Positions 1 to 9,933 of a DNA stretch of 64,000 bases are shown here, one piece after another. The stretch spans positions 117,185,288 to 117,249,287 of the forward strand of contig NC_080172.1 of NCBI RefSeq assembly GCF_950295315.1, written 5' to 3'. Under the pieces are notes generated by a model. That model saw only the letters and a list, made by a program, of their open reading frames with translations. It was not told the DNA's origin and ran no database searches. The stretch comes from Erinaceus europaeus (lineage: Eukaryota > Chordata > Mammalia > Eulipotyphla > Erinaceidae). A program made the position numbers and the translations under genes. Positions within the stretch are counted from its first letter, which is position 1, and each line of letters begins with the position of its first letter.

Positions 1-595
1 GGTGAGACCCGGCCCCTTCTGTCACCTTCACAGCCCACACGTGGCCAGGGAAGCATCTCTGCTTGACAACATGACAGATTGGGACTCTCCGCTGAGCCGG
101 GGGCCCAGGCAATGACAAAGAGAAAAAGATGATGACTCTCCCCAGCCCCCATATATTTTTATTTCTTCTGAAACTTGACAGACAAGGGGGTCCGGCCAGT
201 GGCTTCTGCTGCTTGCTGACGGAGATGTGAAGTGCCCTGGGCTGTTACCAGCTTTCCCGGCTGGGTTTCTGACTCTGGTGAGGTGAGAAGCTGGAGGGCA
301 GAGAGGTGGGGGCAACAGCCTGGAGCCCAGCCCCTCTACGTGAGGAGACACTCTTCAAGGGGGTGTGGACAGGGGCTGGGGGCAGGAAGGCGCCCCAGGC
401 CTGACACACAGGGGCATATCTGCTGGCATCTGGTCATGTGACCTCAAAGAACTGGGGTCCCGGAGAGCCCATGACTGGGGTGTCGGGAAGATTCGGGAGC
501 CAGAAACAGGTGACATGCCAGGAAGAGTGCAGTGGAATCTGATCTATCTATCTGTCTATCTGTCTATCTCTAAAAGTCTTTATTTATTGGAATTG
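1..595. other. Unique sequence, no gene seen
   Basis: GC-rich non-repetitive sequence with a short (ATCT)n run near 539-575. The ORFs are short, overlap on both strands and resemble no protein I recognise. Confidence 0.5.
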
Positions 596-862
596 TTGTC
601 CAGCTCCACATTAGCTGTCAAGTTCAAGCAGAAAACTGTGGCGGTCATGGGCCCTTAGGAACACACCTAACACCTAACACAAGCAGAAACCGTGGCGGTC
701 ATGGGCCCTTAGGAACACACCTAACACCTAACACAAGCAGAAACTGTGGCGGTCATGGGGCCCTTAGGAACACACCTAACACCTAAAAGGGACTCCTAGC
801 TTCTTTCCTCCCAGAAATCACTATCCTCATCTGCTCTCTCTTCCTTCTTGTCCCTGCTCAGG
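596..862 (+). mobile_element. Unclassified retroposon-like repeat, copy C (partial)
   Basis: It aligns by eye with 21128-21270 and 37805-37970, sharing TTAGCTGTCAAG, CTCATGGGCCCTT-like and CTCCTAGCTTCTTTCC segments. It carries a private three-fold tandem duplication. The 5' and 3' parts of the family are missing. Confidence 0.6.
625..788. repeat. Three tandem copies of a 54-55 bp unit
   Basis: Units start at 625, 680 and 734 with CAAGCAGAAA and continue through GTGGCGGTCATGGG to CACCTAACACCTAA. They are nearly identical. The expansion lies inside copy C of the unclassified repeat and is absent from the other copies. Confidence 0.9.
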
Positions 863-867
863 GGGAC

Positions 868-1528
868 CCACTCATTCATTCATTCACTCATTCAACTCTG
901 TCCCTACATAGGAGATCCATCTATCCACCCACCTCTCCATTCATCCATCCACCCATCCAAACACCACCCATCCATCCTTCCATCCACTCACCCATCCATC
1001 CATCCATCCACCCACCCCTCCATCCATCCACCCACCCACCATTCATTCATCCATCCATCCTTCCATGCATTGTCCATCTATCCACCCACCCCCTCCATCC
1101 ATCCACCCCTCATCCATCATCCACCACCCATCCCATCCTTCCATCCACTCACCCATCCATCCATCCATCCATCCCTCCATCGATCCATCCATCCATCCAT
1201 CCATCCACCCCCCCCTTATCCATCCATCCATCCACCCACCCCTCCATCCATCCACCCACCCACCATTCATTCATCCATCCATCCTTCCATGCATTGTCCA
1301 TCTTCTACCCACCCCTCCATCCATCCACCCCTCATCCATCATCCACCACTCACCCATCCATCCATCCACTTATCTATCCATCCACCTACCCACCCACCCC
1401 ACCACCCATCCATCCATCCACCCACCCCTCCATCCATCCACCCACCCACAACCAACAAACACTCACCCATCCATCCATCCACTCATCCATCCATCCATCC
1501 GCCCATCCACCCATCCAACTTCCACTAA
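868..1528. repeat. (TCCA)n tetranucleotide array
   Basis: About 660 bp of imperfect TCCA/ACCC units. A 40-bp block starting ATTCATTCATCC and ending GCATTGTCCATCT occurs at 1041 and again at 1264, which indicates an internal 223-bp duplication. Serine/histidine/proline-rich ORFs here come only from the repeat. Confidence 0.95.
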
Positions 1529-1699
1529 AGGGAAGCCATGAAGCCGGGTTCAGCTTCTGCCTCTCCACACCCCCCAGCACGCCCCCCCCAGCCAAGTTCT
1601 CAGCTCCCCGCACCTCCAGTCACCCCTGTAAAGTAAGGCCATCGCCACTATCTAGCCTACTGGGGGAGGGGGTCAAATAAGGAATCAGCAGCACAAAGG

Positions 1700-1790
1700 A
1701 CACCTCACGGGCACACGGGCACAGGAGGCTGGGAGAGGGGCAGTCACCCAAGGTCACACAGAACATCAAGACAGGCGCCTTCAGAAACAC
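1700..1790 (+). mobile_element. MIR-like SINE fragment
   Basis: It contains the conserved MIR core signature CCAAGGTCACACAG. It is strongly diverged, as expected for an ancient mammalian repeat. Confidence 0.45.
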
Positions 1791-2008
1791 ACCCTCCTGT
1801 GATGGGGAGGAGCCCGCCAAGCCTGAGGAGCAGCTGCCAGAGTTTGGCAAAGGGGACCCTGACCGCACCTGCCTGCCCTGCGGGCTCATCACATCCCACT
1901 GCACACAGACCTTTGACTCTCCTACCCTCTGGTGGCCAAAGTTTGGATCTGCAGCTCCAGTCTCCTGTCCAGAAAGTCATGAGATCAGAATAGAGAGGGC
2001 CCAGGCAG

Positions 2009-2122
2009 CGACAGACAGCATAATGGTTATACAAACAGACTTTCATGCCTGAGGCTCCAAAGTCCCAGGTTCAATCCTCAGCCCCATAAATAAACCAGAG
2101 CTGAGTTGTGCTCTGTTCAGGA
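2009..2122 (+). mobile_element. Type C SINE
   Basis: Head GACAGCATAATGGTTATAC, then GCCTGAGGCTCCAAAGTCCC, a B-box-like GGTTCAATCC and CCAGAGCTGAG. It is directly followed by an opposing type B copy. Confidence 0.85.
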
Positions 2123-2288
2123 AATGGAGAGAGGAGGGGAAGACGGAGAGGGGAGAGAAAGACACCTGCAGACCTGCTTCACCACCTGTGAAGTGACTCC
2201 CCTGCAGGTGGGGAGCCGGGGGCTCGAACCGGGATCCTTACGGCGGTCGCGCTACCTGCGCTTAACCCGCTGCGCTACCGGCCAACTC
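2123..2288 (-). mobile_element. Type B SINE, 3' truncated
   Basis: The reverse complement holds the head, GGGTTAAGCGCAGGTAGCGC-like A-box region, GGTTCGAGCCCCCGGC B box and GCAGGTCTGCAGGTGTC middle. The ACAAC-rich tail is missing where it abuts the type C element. Confidence 0.85.
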
Positions 2289-2960
2289 CAAATTGTTCCC
2301 TTTCTAAAGTAGCATCAGAAGAACTTAAGTCTCCCCACCCCACCCCGGCCACCTCCTGGAGCTCTGCCTGTGAACGGTGCCGCCGTCCAGTAGCCGCCAG
2401 AGCGGAGGAGGTTGGAGGCCTGAGCAGTGGGCAGTGGGGGGCGGCCAGGAAGCCTGAACCTCTTAGGAGTAGCCAAAGCTTGGCTGGATGGCTCACCAGT
2501 GGCTGTGTCCTGAGCGCTTTAGAAGCCCATAAACTGCCTCAGTCAGGGCTCCACACCGCCGCCTCCTTCAGTCCAGAATAAATGGGTTTTCCCGACAGAA
2601 CGGGACACCCCCCACCCGCTGCCCGCCACTTGCTGGGGTCCCTGAGCAGGCACGACCCTGCTCCCAAGACCTCACCCTGGCCCTCCAGCTCTGTTTTTCC
2701 CTCCCCACCCCAGTCTATGGCCAACCCTCCCTCCCCACCCCTGCCTGCGACTAGGTCTCCCCTTCCAAACTAGGTAGGAAAGACTCTCCCCCATCAGCCC
2801 CACCTGGATGAGGAAAGGAAGCCGCCTTCCTCCATTGACACTGGTTCAGTGACCCTTGTGGGAGGACACGAAGGCATCATTCCAACTAGGAGGTGGGTGG
2901 GGAGGATACCCAATCTACCTCAGAGAACTGAAGGCTCTTCCTTTTTTAGAGCAAAAGTCA
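2289..2960. other. Unique sequence, no gene seen
   Basis: GC-rich sequence with no repeat motif or convincing exon that I could recognise. Confidence 0.45.
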
Positions 2961-2964
2961 TAAT

Positions 2965-3435
2965 TTATTTCCTTTTTATTAGCGGTTTAATAATGATGAA
3001 CAAGTTTGTGAGTTAACAGGGTACAATTCCACACAGTTCCCACCACCAGAGTTCCCTGTCCCAACACCTCCATTGGAAGCTTCCCTATTCTTTTTTTTTT
3101 AATGTTTATTTATTGGATAGAAACAGCCAGAAATCAAGAGAGTAGGGGGAGAGAGAGAGAGAGAGACACCTGCAACCTTGCTTCACCACTCGTGGAGCTG
3201 CCCCCACCCACAGGTGAGGACCAGGGGTCTTGAACCAGAGGGCTTGAGCACTGTGACATGAGCACTCAACCAGGTGTGCCACCACCTGGCCCCTAGCTTC
3301 CCTATCCTTTATCATTCTGGAAATATGGACCAAAACTCTTTATGGGAAGCAGACGGTGGAAGGTGTGGCTTCTGTCATTGCTTCTCTGCTGGACATGGGC
3401 GTTGGCAGGTGGATCCACGCACCCAGGAAGGCTCC
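2965..3435 (-). mobile_element. Unclassified retroposon-like repeat, copy D, split by a SINE
   Basis: 3' end at left (CTTTTTATTAGCGGTTTAAT, complement of the AATCACTAATAAAA end of copies A and B). It continues after the SINE with CTTTATGGGAAGCAGACGG through GTTGGCAGGTGGATCC. The right side diverges beyond about 3435. Confidence 0.75.
3088..3296 (-). mobile_element. Type A SINE inserted in copy D
   Basis: Complete type A: T-run tail at left, purine middle, CCTGGTTGAGTGCTC-like head at right. It is flanked by AGCTTCCCTATTC and AGCTTCCCTATCC, a near-perfect target-site duplication. Confidence 0.9.
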
Positions 3436-4165
3436 TCCTTCTGCCCTCAGAGAGCAAGTGCTCCCAGCCCAGCCCCGGGTGCACTAAAACACTGGCAGGC
3501 CTGTGCCCAGTGCAGGACCCCCACCCACACGCTGTGTTGCCCCACGTGACTCTGCCTGTCCCTCGTGGGGACGATGCCAGCTGTGGGACCCGAGTCCGGG
3601 TGACACTGCTACCTGCCTTGGTTTCAGTGCCCACTCCCACCTCCCCATCCCTGCACACATGCTCCTCTCTCTGAGTGCTGACATCTCTCAGGACTTTCTC
3701 TACCTGAGGGACCCCAGAGAGAGAGAGAAACAACACACACACTCCTGTTTACTCATCCTAACCCATCCCCTAAGGTCAGGGCCAACTAGCCCCCCCCCCC
3801 CATTTGCAGGTGCAAAGTAGCAAGGACAGGCTTTCAACTGCTTGAAACCCACCAAGCGGGGAGGCATGGGGGGTGGGTATTCATCCCAAGTCAGTCCCCC
3901 CCAAGATAAGCTCCAAGCTTCAGCCCACAGGGGTGACGGGTGGGACTCTGGTGCCATCATGTGTCCTTGTGCAGTTTCTCAGCCGCAGTGAAGGCAGCAC
4001 GGGCTCCAACCCAGCGCCAGCCCGTGGCTCACCTGGCCAGGCCACCTGTTTGGCCCTGGGAGCCACTGGGTTGGACACGAGCCCCTCTGAAGCAGTGGGG
4101 GCAGTCTAGAACCAGGGTCCTCCTCTGTGAAATAAGAGAGGGGCACAGTAACAGGAAGCAGCATG
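3436..4165. other. Unique sequence, no gene seen
   Basis: GC-rich and unannotatable apart from a short (GA)n near 3717-3728, a C run at 3790-3801 and a possible MIR tail near 4110-4135. Confidence 0.4.
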
Positions 4166-4167
4166 TC

Positions 4168-4475
4168 AACACTTGTTTGTTTGTTTGTTTGCTTGTTTTT
4201 ATTGCCTCTAGGGTTACTGCTGGGGCTCAGTGCCAGCACTATGAATGCACCGCTACCAGAGGCCATTTTTTTCCTTCTTTCTGATTTTTTATCTATTATT
4301 GGACAGAGAGAGAAATTGAGTGTAGATAAGGAGATAGAGGAGAGAGACAGACACCTGCAGCCCTGCTTCATCACTCATGAAGCTTCCCCCTGTAGGTGGG
4401 GACCGGGGGGCTCAAACCGGGTCCTTGTGCCCTGTAGTGTGAGTGCTTAACCAGGTGCACCACAGCCTGGCCCTT
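4168..4475 (-). mobile_element. Type A SINE with 3' module M
   Basis: At left a (TTTG)n tail, then module M in reverse (TTGCCTCTAGGGTTACTGCT ... AGAGGCCATTTTT), the purine middle, and the head complement CTTAACCAGGTGCACCAC at right. Confidence 0.85.
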
Positions 4476-4541
4476 CCTTTCTAACTTTCATTAGATAAGA
4501 CAGAGAGAAATTAACGGAGGAGGGAGAGATAGAGACACAGA
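4476..4541 (-). mobile_element. SINE tail/middle fragment
   Basis: TTAGATAAGACAGAGAGAAA plus purine-rich sequence resembles the middle of a reversed type A or B copy. The head is missing. Confidence 0.5.
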
Positions 4542-4547
4542 AAGGGA

Positions 4548-4669
4548 CCAGGTGGTGGCGCAGCTGGTTGAGCACACCTGTTACAGTTACAAAGACCCAG
4601 GTTCAAGCCCCCGGTCCCCACCTGCGGGGGGAAAGCTTCACGAGTGGTGGAGCAGGGCTGCAGGCGTCT
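4548..4669 (+). mobile_element. Type A SINE, cut by the assembly gap
   Basis: Head GGACCAGGTGGTGGCGCAGC, B box GGTTCAAGCCCCC and GGTGGAGCAGGGCTGCAGG are intact. The sequence becomes N where the pyrimidine-rich stretch would begin. Confidence 0.85.
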
Positions 4670-4869
4670 NNNNNNNNNNNNNNNNNNNNNNNNNNNNNNN
4701 NNNNNNNNNNNNNNNNNNNNNNNNNNNNNNNNNNNNNNNNNNNNNNNNNNNNNNNNNNNNNNNNNNNNNNNNNNNNNNNNNNNNNNNNNNNNNNNNNNNN
4801 NNNNNNNNNNNNNNNNNNNNNNNNNNNNNNNNNNNNNNNNNNNNNNNNNNNNNNNNNNNNNNNNNNNNN
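4670..4869. other. Assembly gap (200 N)
   Basis: Exactly 200 undetermined bases, a round length that suggests an estimated or default gap. It starts at the low-complexity part of a SINE. Translations across it are meaningless. Confidence 0.99.
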
Positions 4870-5605
4870 TGCCCACAGCTGGCCCCTAACTCGGACCTCC
4901 TCAGGGAAGCCCTTTCCCGGCTAGAGACAGGGGTGAGCCTTCTCGCTCCAAAATGTTTGCTGCCTGCCCCTCACTACCTGGCCCACAGAGAGCTGAGCTG
5001 GGTCCTCGGGGCTCTAGAAGCCCACGTGCTTCCCAGGCCACCGTGCAGCCCCTCACAGAGATGCACTGACCACTGGGAGGTCCCGGAGACGGCCTCCACT
5101 CGCCCTGGGAGGGCTCAGTCTGCCAGCCTCCTGTCAGCACCTGGGTTCGTTCCTGGCGTGGGGAAACGTCTGTTCAACAGCCCCCTGTTGGAGCCGCCCT
5201 CACTCACAGGCATAGCAAGGCCCCCTTGCGGAGCCCTGAGATGTCCAGCTGGACTTTCAGGGCGGGGGTGGGGGGCAGGCCTGGCCTGGCAGGGAGGGGT
5301 GGTCGGGGTGAGAGTGTGCCAGTGACTGTATCCAGGTCTCCTCTGCTGCCCAAGCAAGTGGACAAGACACACACAGCACAGCATCCATCACGTGCCGTGG
5401 GGAACACAGTCCGGCGGGAACCTTGAAGGATGCCAGCGCATCTTCCCCCCCCAAAGAGCCCCCAGTCTGATGGGAGGTGGAGGCTCTGTCTTCAGGGAGC
5501 CCCAGACCGAGCTGGGTGTGTGTCGGGGGTGGGGGTGACACCCTTCTGCCTTTGGCAGCACTGGCCTCCGGAGATAAACGCAAACAACAGGTGAAAATGC
5601 TAGAG
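4870..5605. other. Unique GC-rich sequence, no gene seen
   Basis: Several ORFs overlap on both strands, as GC-rich DNA produces by chance. I saw no recognisable domain or repeat. Confidence 0.45.
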
Positions 5606-5608
5606 TCC

Positions 5609-5792
5609 GGGGGCCAGGCGGTGGTGCACCCGGTTAAGCACACACACGGCACTGTGCTCACCTGCAGGGGGGAAAGCTTCGTGTGTGCCGAGGCAGGGCT
5701 GTAGGTCTCTCTCTCTGTCTCCGCCCCTACTTCCCCCTTCCCTCTCAATTTCCCTGTGTCTCTATCCCAAATAAATAAATACAAACTTTTTT
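5609..5792 (+). mobile_element. Type A SINE with internal deletion
   Basis: Head GGGGCCAGGCGGTGGTGCAC. The B-box segment is deleted or altered, passing from CACTGTGCTCACCTGCAGG to the AAAGCTTCGTG middle. Tail AAATAAATAAATAC. Confidence 0.85.
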
Positions 5793-5816
5793 TAAAAAAA
5801 AAAAGAAAATGTGGGA

Positions 5817-5936
5817 TGGGGCAGATAGCATAAGGGTTCTGCAAAGAGACTCTCAGGCCTGAGGCTCCGAAGGCCCAAGTTCAATCCCCCACACCACCAT
5901 AAACCGGAGTTGAGCAGTGCTCTGGTTAAAAAAGTA
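5817..5936 (+). mobile_element. Type C SINE
   Basis: GGGGCAGATAGCATAAGGGT head, CCTGAGGCTCCGAAGG, B-box-like AGTTCAATCCCCC and GAGCAGTGCTCTGGTT end. It lies directly upstream of a type B copy. Confidence 0.9.
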
Positions 5937-5941
5937 AGGGC

Positions 5942-6262
5942 CGGGAGTCGGGCTGTAGCGCAGCGGGTTAAGTGCAGGTGGTGCAAAGCAAGGACTGGCG
6001 TAAGGATCCCGGTTCAAGCCCCCGGCTCCCCACCTGCAGGGGAGTCGCTTCACAGGCGGTGAAGCAGGTCTGCAGGTGTCTGTCTGTCTCTCCCCCTCTC
6101 TGTCTTCCCCTCCTCTCTCCATTTCTCTCTGTCCTATCCAACAACAATGACAACAATAATAACTACAACAATAAAACAACAAGGGCAACAAAAGGGAATA
6201 AATAAATAAAAATAATAAATATTTTTAAAAATAAATAAATAAATAAATTTTTTAAAAAGTAA
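5942..6262 (+). mobile_element. Type B SINE, full length
   Basis: GGGAGTCGGGCTGTAGCGCAG head, B box GGTTCAAGCCCCCGG, TCTTCCCCTCCTCTC middle, ACAATGACAACAATAAT body, AGGGCAACAAAAGGGAATA end and a long AATAAATAAA tail. Confidence 0.95.
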
Positions 6263-6555
6263 GGGCCTCCATAGAGTCAGAGGGTCTGGGGGCTTGAGGG
6301 AGACGTGGTCAGGTGGCCGACTGGACAGAAGAATGCAGGTGTGGGGCTGTGGGTGGGGGGCTCTCTGGGAACCTTGAACTAGGGTCTCTGGGAAACTGGG
6401 CCTCACCAGAGCACCCACAGGAGGGCCGGGAGGGCCGGGACCAGCTCCAGCTTCCAGCTTCTGCTGACGATCTTACTTAGAGGCCAACCCAAGCTCTCCC
6501 TGCTCTGTAAAGGAAATCTTTTAAAATCTGCCTTTCAGTGGGCCTGCACATGTCT

Positions 6556-6611
<56 letters not shown>

Positions 6612-6745
6612 CACTCAGTAGCAAACTTGTTTACCTAAATCTGAGATCTCAAATCCCCTTGTCTCTACACAGCAGCTAACGAGTTCCAGAAATCAGGCAG
6701 CTGTGCCCCAAACCAGCTCACTCTCTCATTGCAACAGGGGCATTA
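6263..6745. other. Unique sequence with a (TG)n tract
   Basis: No gene or SINE was recognised here outside the microsatellite at 6561-6610. Confidence 0.45.
6561..6610. repeat. (TG)n microsatellite
   Basis: About 25 uninterrupted TG dinucleotides, probably polymorphic in length. Confidence 0.97.
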
Positions 6746-6747
6746 GA

Positions 6748-6966
6748 GGGGCCAGGCGGTGGCGCACCAGGTTGAGCGCACACATTACAGTGCACGAGGA
6801 CCCGGGTTCAAGCCCCTGGTCCCCACCTGCAAGGAGACAGCTTCACGAGTGATGTAGGACTGCAGGTGTCTCTCTGTCTCTTTCCCTCTCTATCTCCCCC
6901 CTGACCTCTCAATTTCTCTCTGTCTCTATCCAATAATAAAAGTAAATAAATAAAAACATTTAAAAG
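6748..6966 (+). mobile_element. Type A SINE, full length
   Basis: GGGGCCAGGCGGTGGCGCAC head, B box GGGTTCAAGCCCC, CTCTCTGTCTC middle, ATCCAATAATAAAAGT and AATAAATAAA tail. Confidence 0.93.
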
Positions 6967-7052
6967 AAAAGGCATCCTGAAGAAGGAGCAGCCTGGGCAA
7001 GGCTCAGAGCCTGGAACAGACCATAGTTCAGGTAAAGATGAGCTGCCTCTTA

Positions 7053-7304
7053 TTTTATTTTATTTCCCTTTTGTTGCCCTTGTTGTTTTTATTGTTGTTG
7101 TTATTGTCACCATTGTTGGATAGGACAGAGAGAAATGGAGAGAGGAGGGGAAGGCAGAGAGGGGGAGAGAAAGACAGACACCTGCAGACCTGCTTCACCG
7201 CCTGGGAAGCTTCCCCCTTGCAGGTGGGGAGCCGGGGGCTTGAACTCAGGTCCCTGAGCTTGATGATATGTGCCCTTAACTGGGTGTGCCACCACCTGAC
7301 TCCT
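7053..7304 (-). mobile_element. A/B chimeric SINE
   Basis: The body is type B (TTTTGTTGCCCTTGTTG at left, GGATAGGACAGAGAGAAATG). The head complement, CTTAACTGGGTGTGCCACCA, is type A-like. This is either a mosaic or an intermediate subfamily. Confidence 0.85.
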
Positions 7305-7332
7305 TATTTAATTTTATAAAGTCAAGAGAGAG

Positions 7333-7520
7333 TGCTAGGGAGACAGCATCATGGTTCTGCAAAGAGACTCTCCTGCCTGAGGCTCTGAGGTCCCGGGTTC
7401 AATCCCCAGCACCACCATCAGCCAGAGCTGAGCAGGGATCTGGTAGAAAAGAAATGAAAAGAAAAGAAAACAAAACAAAGCAAAACAAAAGAAAGAAGGA
7501 AAGAAAGAAAGAAAAGGGGG
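7333..7520 (+). mobile_element. Type C SINE with GAAA-rich tail
   Basis: GGGAGACAGCATCATGGTTC head, GGTTCAATCCCCAGC B box and GAGCTGAGCAGGGATCTGG. A long AAAAGAAAACAAAACAAAG-type tail runs to 7520. Confidence 0.88.
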
Positions 7521-7845
7521 TGGCGGGCAAGAGACACCTCAGCACCCAGCCACCACCCACCGTCCTCCCCTCCCCACCCAGTGCTGTCCATGGTGCAGGG
7601 AAGCCTGACTGACCTTCCACCCAGCCCCCAGCCCTGTTTGCTCCTAGCTCAGCAGAACTGTTTGTGATCTCATGGGGGGCGAGGGGCAAATGTCAGCCTC
7701 AAAATGTTGGCAGGAGAGCCTGGGAGAGGCTAGAACATCTGGGCTGGCATGCTGGAGGATTTGGGGTTCGATTCCTGAAACCCCACGTCCCTGAGTGGCA
7801 TTCTTGCTTCTCTAATGTTATCAGTCTTTATACTAACTTATTATT
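7521..7845. other. Unique sequence, no gene seen
   Basis: GC-rich at left. The segment near 7735-7830 (CTGGAGGATTTGGGGTTCGA) may be a very degraded type D-like tRNA SINE. Nothing else was recognised. Confidence 0.35.
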
Positions 7846-7849
7846 ATAA

Positions 7850-8163
7850 TTTTTTTCTCCAGGATTATTTGTAGCTCAGTGCCTGAGCTACAAATCCACT
7901 GCTCCTGGAGACCATTTTTCCCATTTTGTTGCCCTTGTTGTTTGTTATTGCTGTTGTTGTTGGATAGGACAGAGAGAAATGGAGAGAGGAGGGGAAGACA
8001 GAGAGAGAGGAGAGAAAGACAGACACCTGCAGACCTGCTTCACCACCTGTGAAGCGACTCCCCTGCAGGTGGGGAGCCGGGGACTTCAACTGGGGTCCGT
8101 AAGCCGGGCCCTTGCGCTTTGTGCCACGTGCACTTAACCCTCTGCACCACCACCTGGCTCCCG
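7850..8163 (-). mobile_element. Type B SINE with module M
   Basis: Module M in reverse at left (CTCCAGGATTATTTG ... CCTGGAGACCATTTTTCCC), type B body TTTTGTTGCCCTTGTTG, head complement GCACTTAACCCTCTGCACC at right. Confidence 0.92.
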
Positions 8164-8810
8164 TGCGGTTCCTCTTACACCGTCCAGGAAGAACTAGGCT
8201 TCACTGAGCACTACTATCTGCTGTCAGGTCCGAAGGTGCATTTATGTGGTCCTCACAGCAGCAGGGGGAGGTGTTGGGGCTATGTGTGAGCTTGATAGAG
8301 CTTAGGGAGAACTCACCCATCCTTGGATGGAGGTCTGAGAAGATAACCTCTTGGTGAGTCTCTCTCAACCAAGGTGAGCAAAGGGGAGAAGCTCAGACTT
8401 GGTTCTTTCCTTCTTGACTCTCAGTCCCACAGATACCCCAGTACTTCCCTCCATTAACTGCAGGCCACATGGCCGCAGATTCACTCATTCAAAGTCACCT
8501 TCTGATCACAGAGGAGAACACACCTTATCACACACTCCATCACACACCTCAGACCCCAGACAAGAGAAATTCCAAACTCTATGGCCTTTTGATATCCATC
8601 TTCTCTCTGTCTCACCCTACTGGTTTAACCCCTATGCTTCTCTCAAATACCTTTGGATAATTAAGTTGCTTGCGTCATGGAGAATAACTGTCTTGTATCT
8701 CATCAATTCCTGTCATAGCAGCCCCCTACCATAAGGGCAAGTCGACCTTTAAGAAACCTGTAATTTCTGACATATTTCAATAATAACTCCCTGTCGTTTT
8801 CGACGGGTTA
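8164..8810. other. Unclassified sequence
   Basis: No gene was recognised. The AT-richer part at 8400-8800 could be an old retroelement fragment lying next to the LTR, but I cannot name it. It also carries a short CACACTCCATCACACACC stretch. Confidence 0.35.
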
Positions 8811-9261
8811 GGTTGTTTTCACCGGGCTGGCTTCACGGGCGGGTAACAGATGACCAGGGACTCATAGTTGAGCTGTAGGCAGTATCTCTTTATTCATGCA
8901 GGACGCAGCACAATCTAAGCCGAGCTAAGCTAAACTCAAGGTAAAGTACTCTAAAACTCACAATGCTGTCTTTATATATACTTGCCAAGTAGGGTGGAAA
9001 CAGGGTGTGACATAGAGAGGGTGGAGAGAAAAGTGACTGGTGAGAATCAGAGTGTGACAAGGAGAGGATCAGGGTGTGACAAGGAGGGGGGGTGGAGCAA
9101 AAACATATCATGAAACAGTGGGGATTGAACCAATGCCCTGGAGGGAGGTGCTTGTTAACAGCGGTTATATAAATAGAATGAAGTGGTTATGTAAATAGAA
9201 TAGTGTTAAGCAGGGGGGATTTAAACCAAATGAAACAGAAAGGGTCTCATGCATACCAACA
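8811..9261 (-). mobile_element. Endogenous retrovirus LTR (LTR-1)
   Basis: It aligns in reverse with the LTR at 43910-44303. The right boundary reads GCATACCAACA, complement of TGTTGGTATGC. The left end GGTTGTTTTCACCGGGC is slightly mutated. On the minus strand it has a TATA-like TATATATAAAG (complement near 8970-8982) and AATAAA (complement near 8888-8895). It differs from the other copy by tandem duplications, including a repeated block near 9164-9212. A purine-rich complement at 9262-9277 looks like a polypurine tract, so this is the 3' LTR side. Confidence 0.85.
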
Positions 9262-9289
9262 ACTCCCTTTGTTTGGTTTTCTATTTAAC

Positions 9290-9408
9290 TCATGTCCACC
9301 TGCTAATAAACGAGATCTGAGCACGCTGCAGGGCTCCCCGGTGTCTTTACTCGAGAAAGAACCGGTCTGTTACCTTTCCCCTGGAGATCATCCCGCCAGA
9401 GACCCCGA
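9290..9408 (+). mobile_element. Possible second LTR remnant (R-U5-like)
   Basis: CTAATAAACGAGATCTGAGC, then CCCGGTGTCTTTACTCGAG and ending near GAGACCCCGACA, resembles the polyadenylation signal and U5 end of a mammalian LTR. No partner copy is in the window, so this is tentative. Confidence 0.3.
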
Positions 9409-9748
9409 CAGGGAGGCAGCTGTCACCGTGGTGTCAGCCCCAGGCACCAGTGAAGCGCAGGGTGCTTTGGTCATGTGCCCGAGATCACACAGCCATGAGG
9501 GCTCTGAGGAACAGGACAGTCTCGTCCCCTGGTACAAATGGCACCAAAGGTCCAGGGAGGGGCAGCAAACGTGCCCGGCACGGTGCAGAGGACGGTTCCC
9601 ATCAGGGTCATCAGGAGCACAGAGACCAGTCCTGACTGGCCCTGAGTGGCCCCTGAGGGAGCAGAGGTGAGCTGGTGGGAGCAGCTGCCCCAGGAGAGGC
9701 TCTCAGACATCGCCTCCGACTGAAAGTGGCCTGGAGCTGCCACCCAGG
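9409..9748. other. Mostly unique, possible MIR piece
   Basis: TGTGCCCGAGATCACACAGCC at 9474-9494 resembles a MIR core. The rest is GC-rich with no recognised gene. Confidence 0.4.
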
Positions 9749-9749
9749 A

Positions 9750-9878
9750 GGGCGAGGAGACAAAGTCTAGACTTGCGAGCGTGAGGTCCTGAGTTCAAGC
9801 CCTGGCACCACATATGCCAGAGAGGGGCCCTGGTACTCTCTCACACTCTCCCTTCATAAATAAATAAGTTGTTTTAAA
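9750..9878 (+). mobile_element. Type D-like SINE, diverged
   Basis: GTCTAGACTTGCGAGCGTGA, GGTCCTGAGTTCAAGCCCTG and a TTCATAAATAAATAAG tail follow the type D layout with many changes. Confidence 0.65.
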
Positions 9879-9933
9879 TGTAAAAATAAGGTGTAAAGTA
9901 TGGGAGTGTGTGGGGGTGGGAAAGCCTAATATT

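Noticed and set aside
5942..6262. SINE heads as working tRNA genes
   Set aside because: They have A- and B-box-like motifs but cannot fold as full tRNAs, and they continue into SINE bodies.
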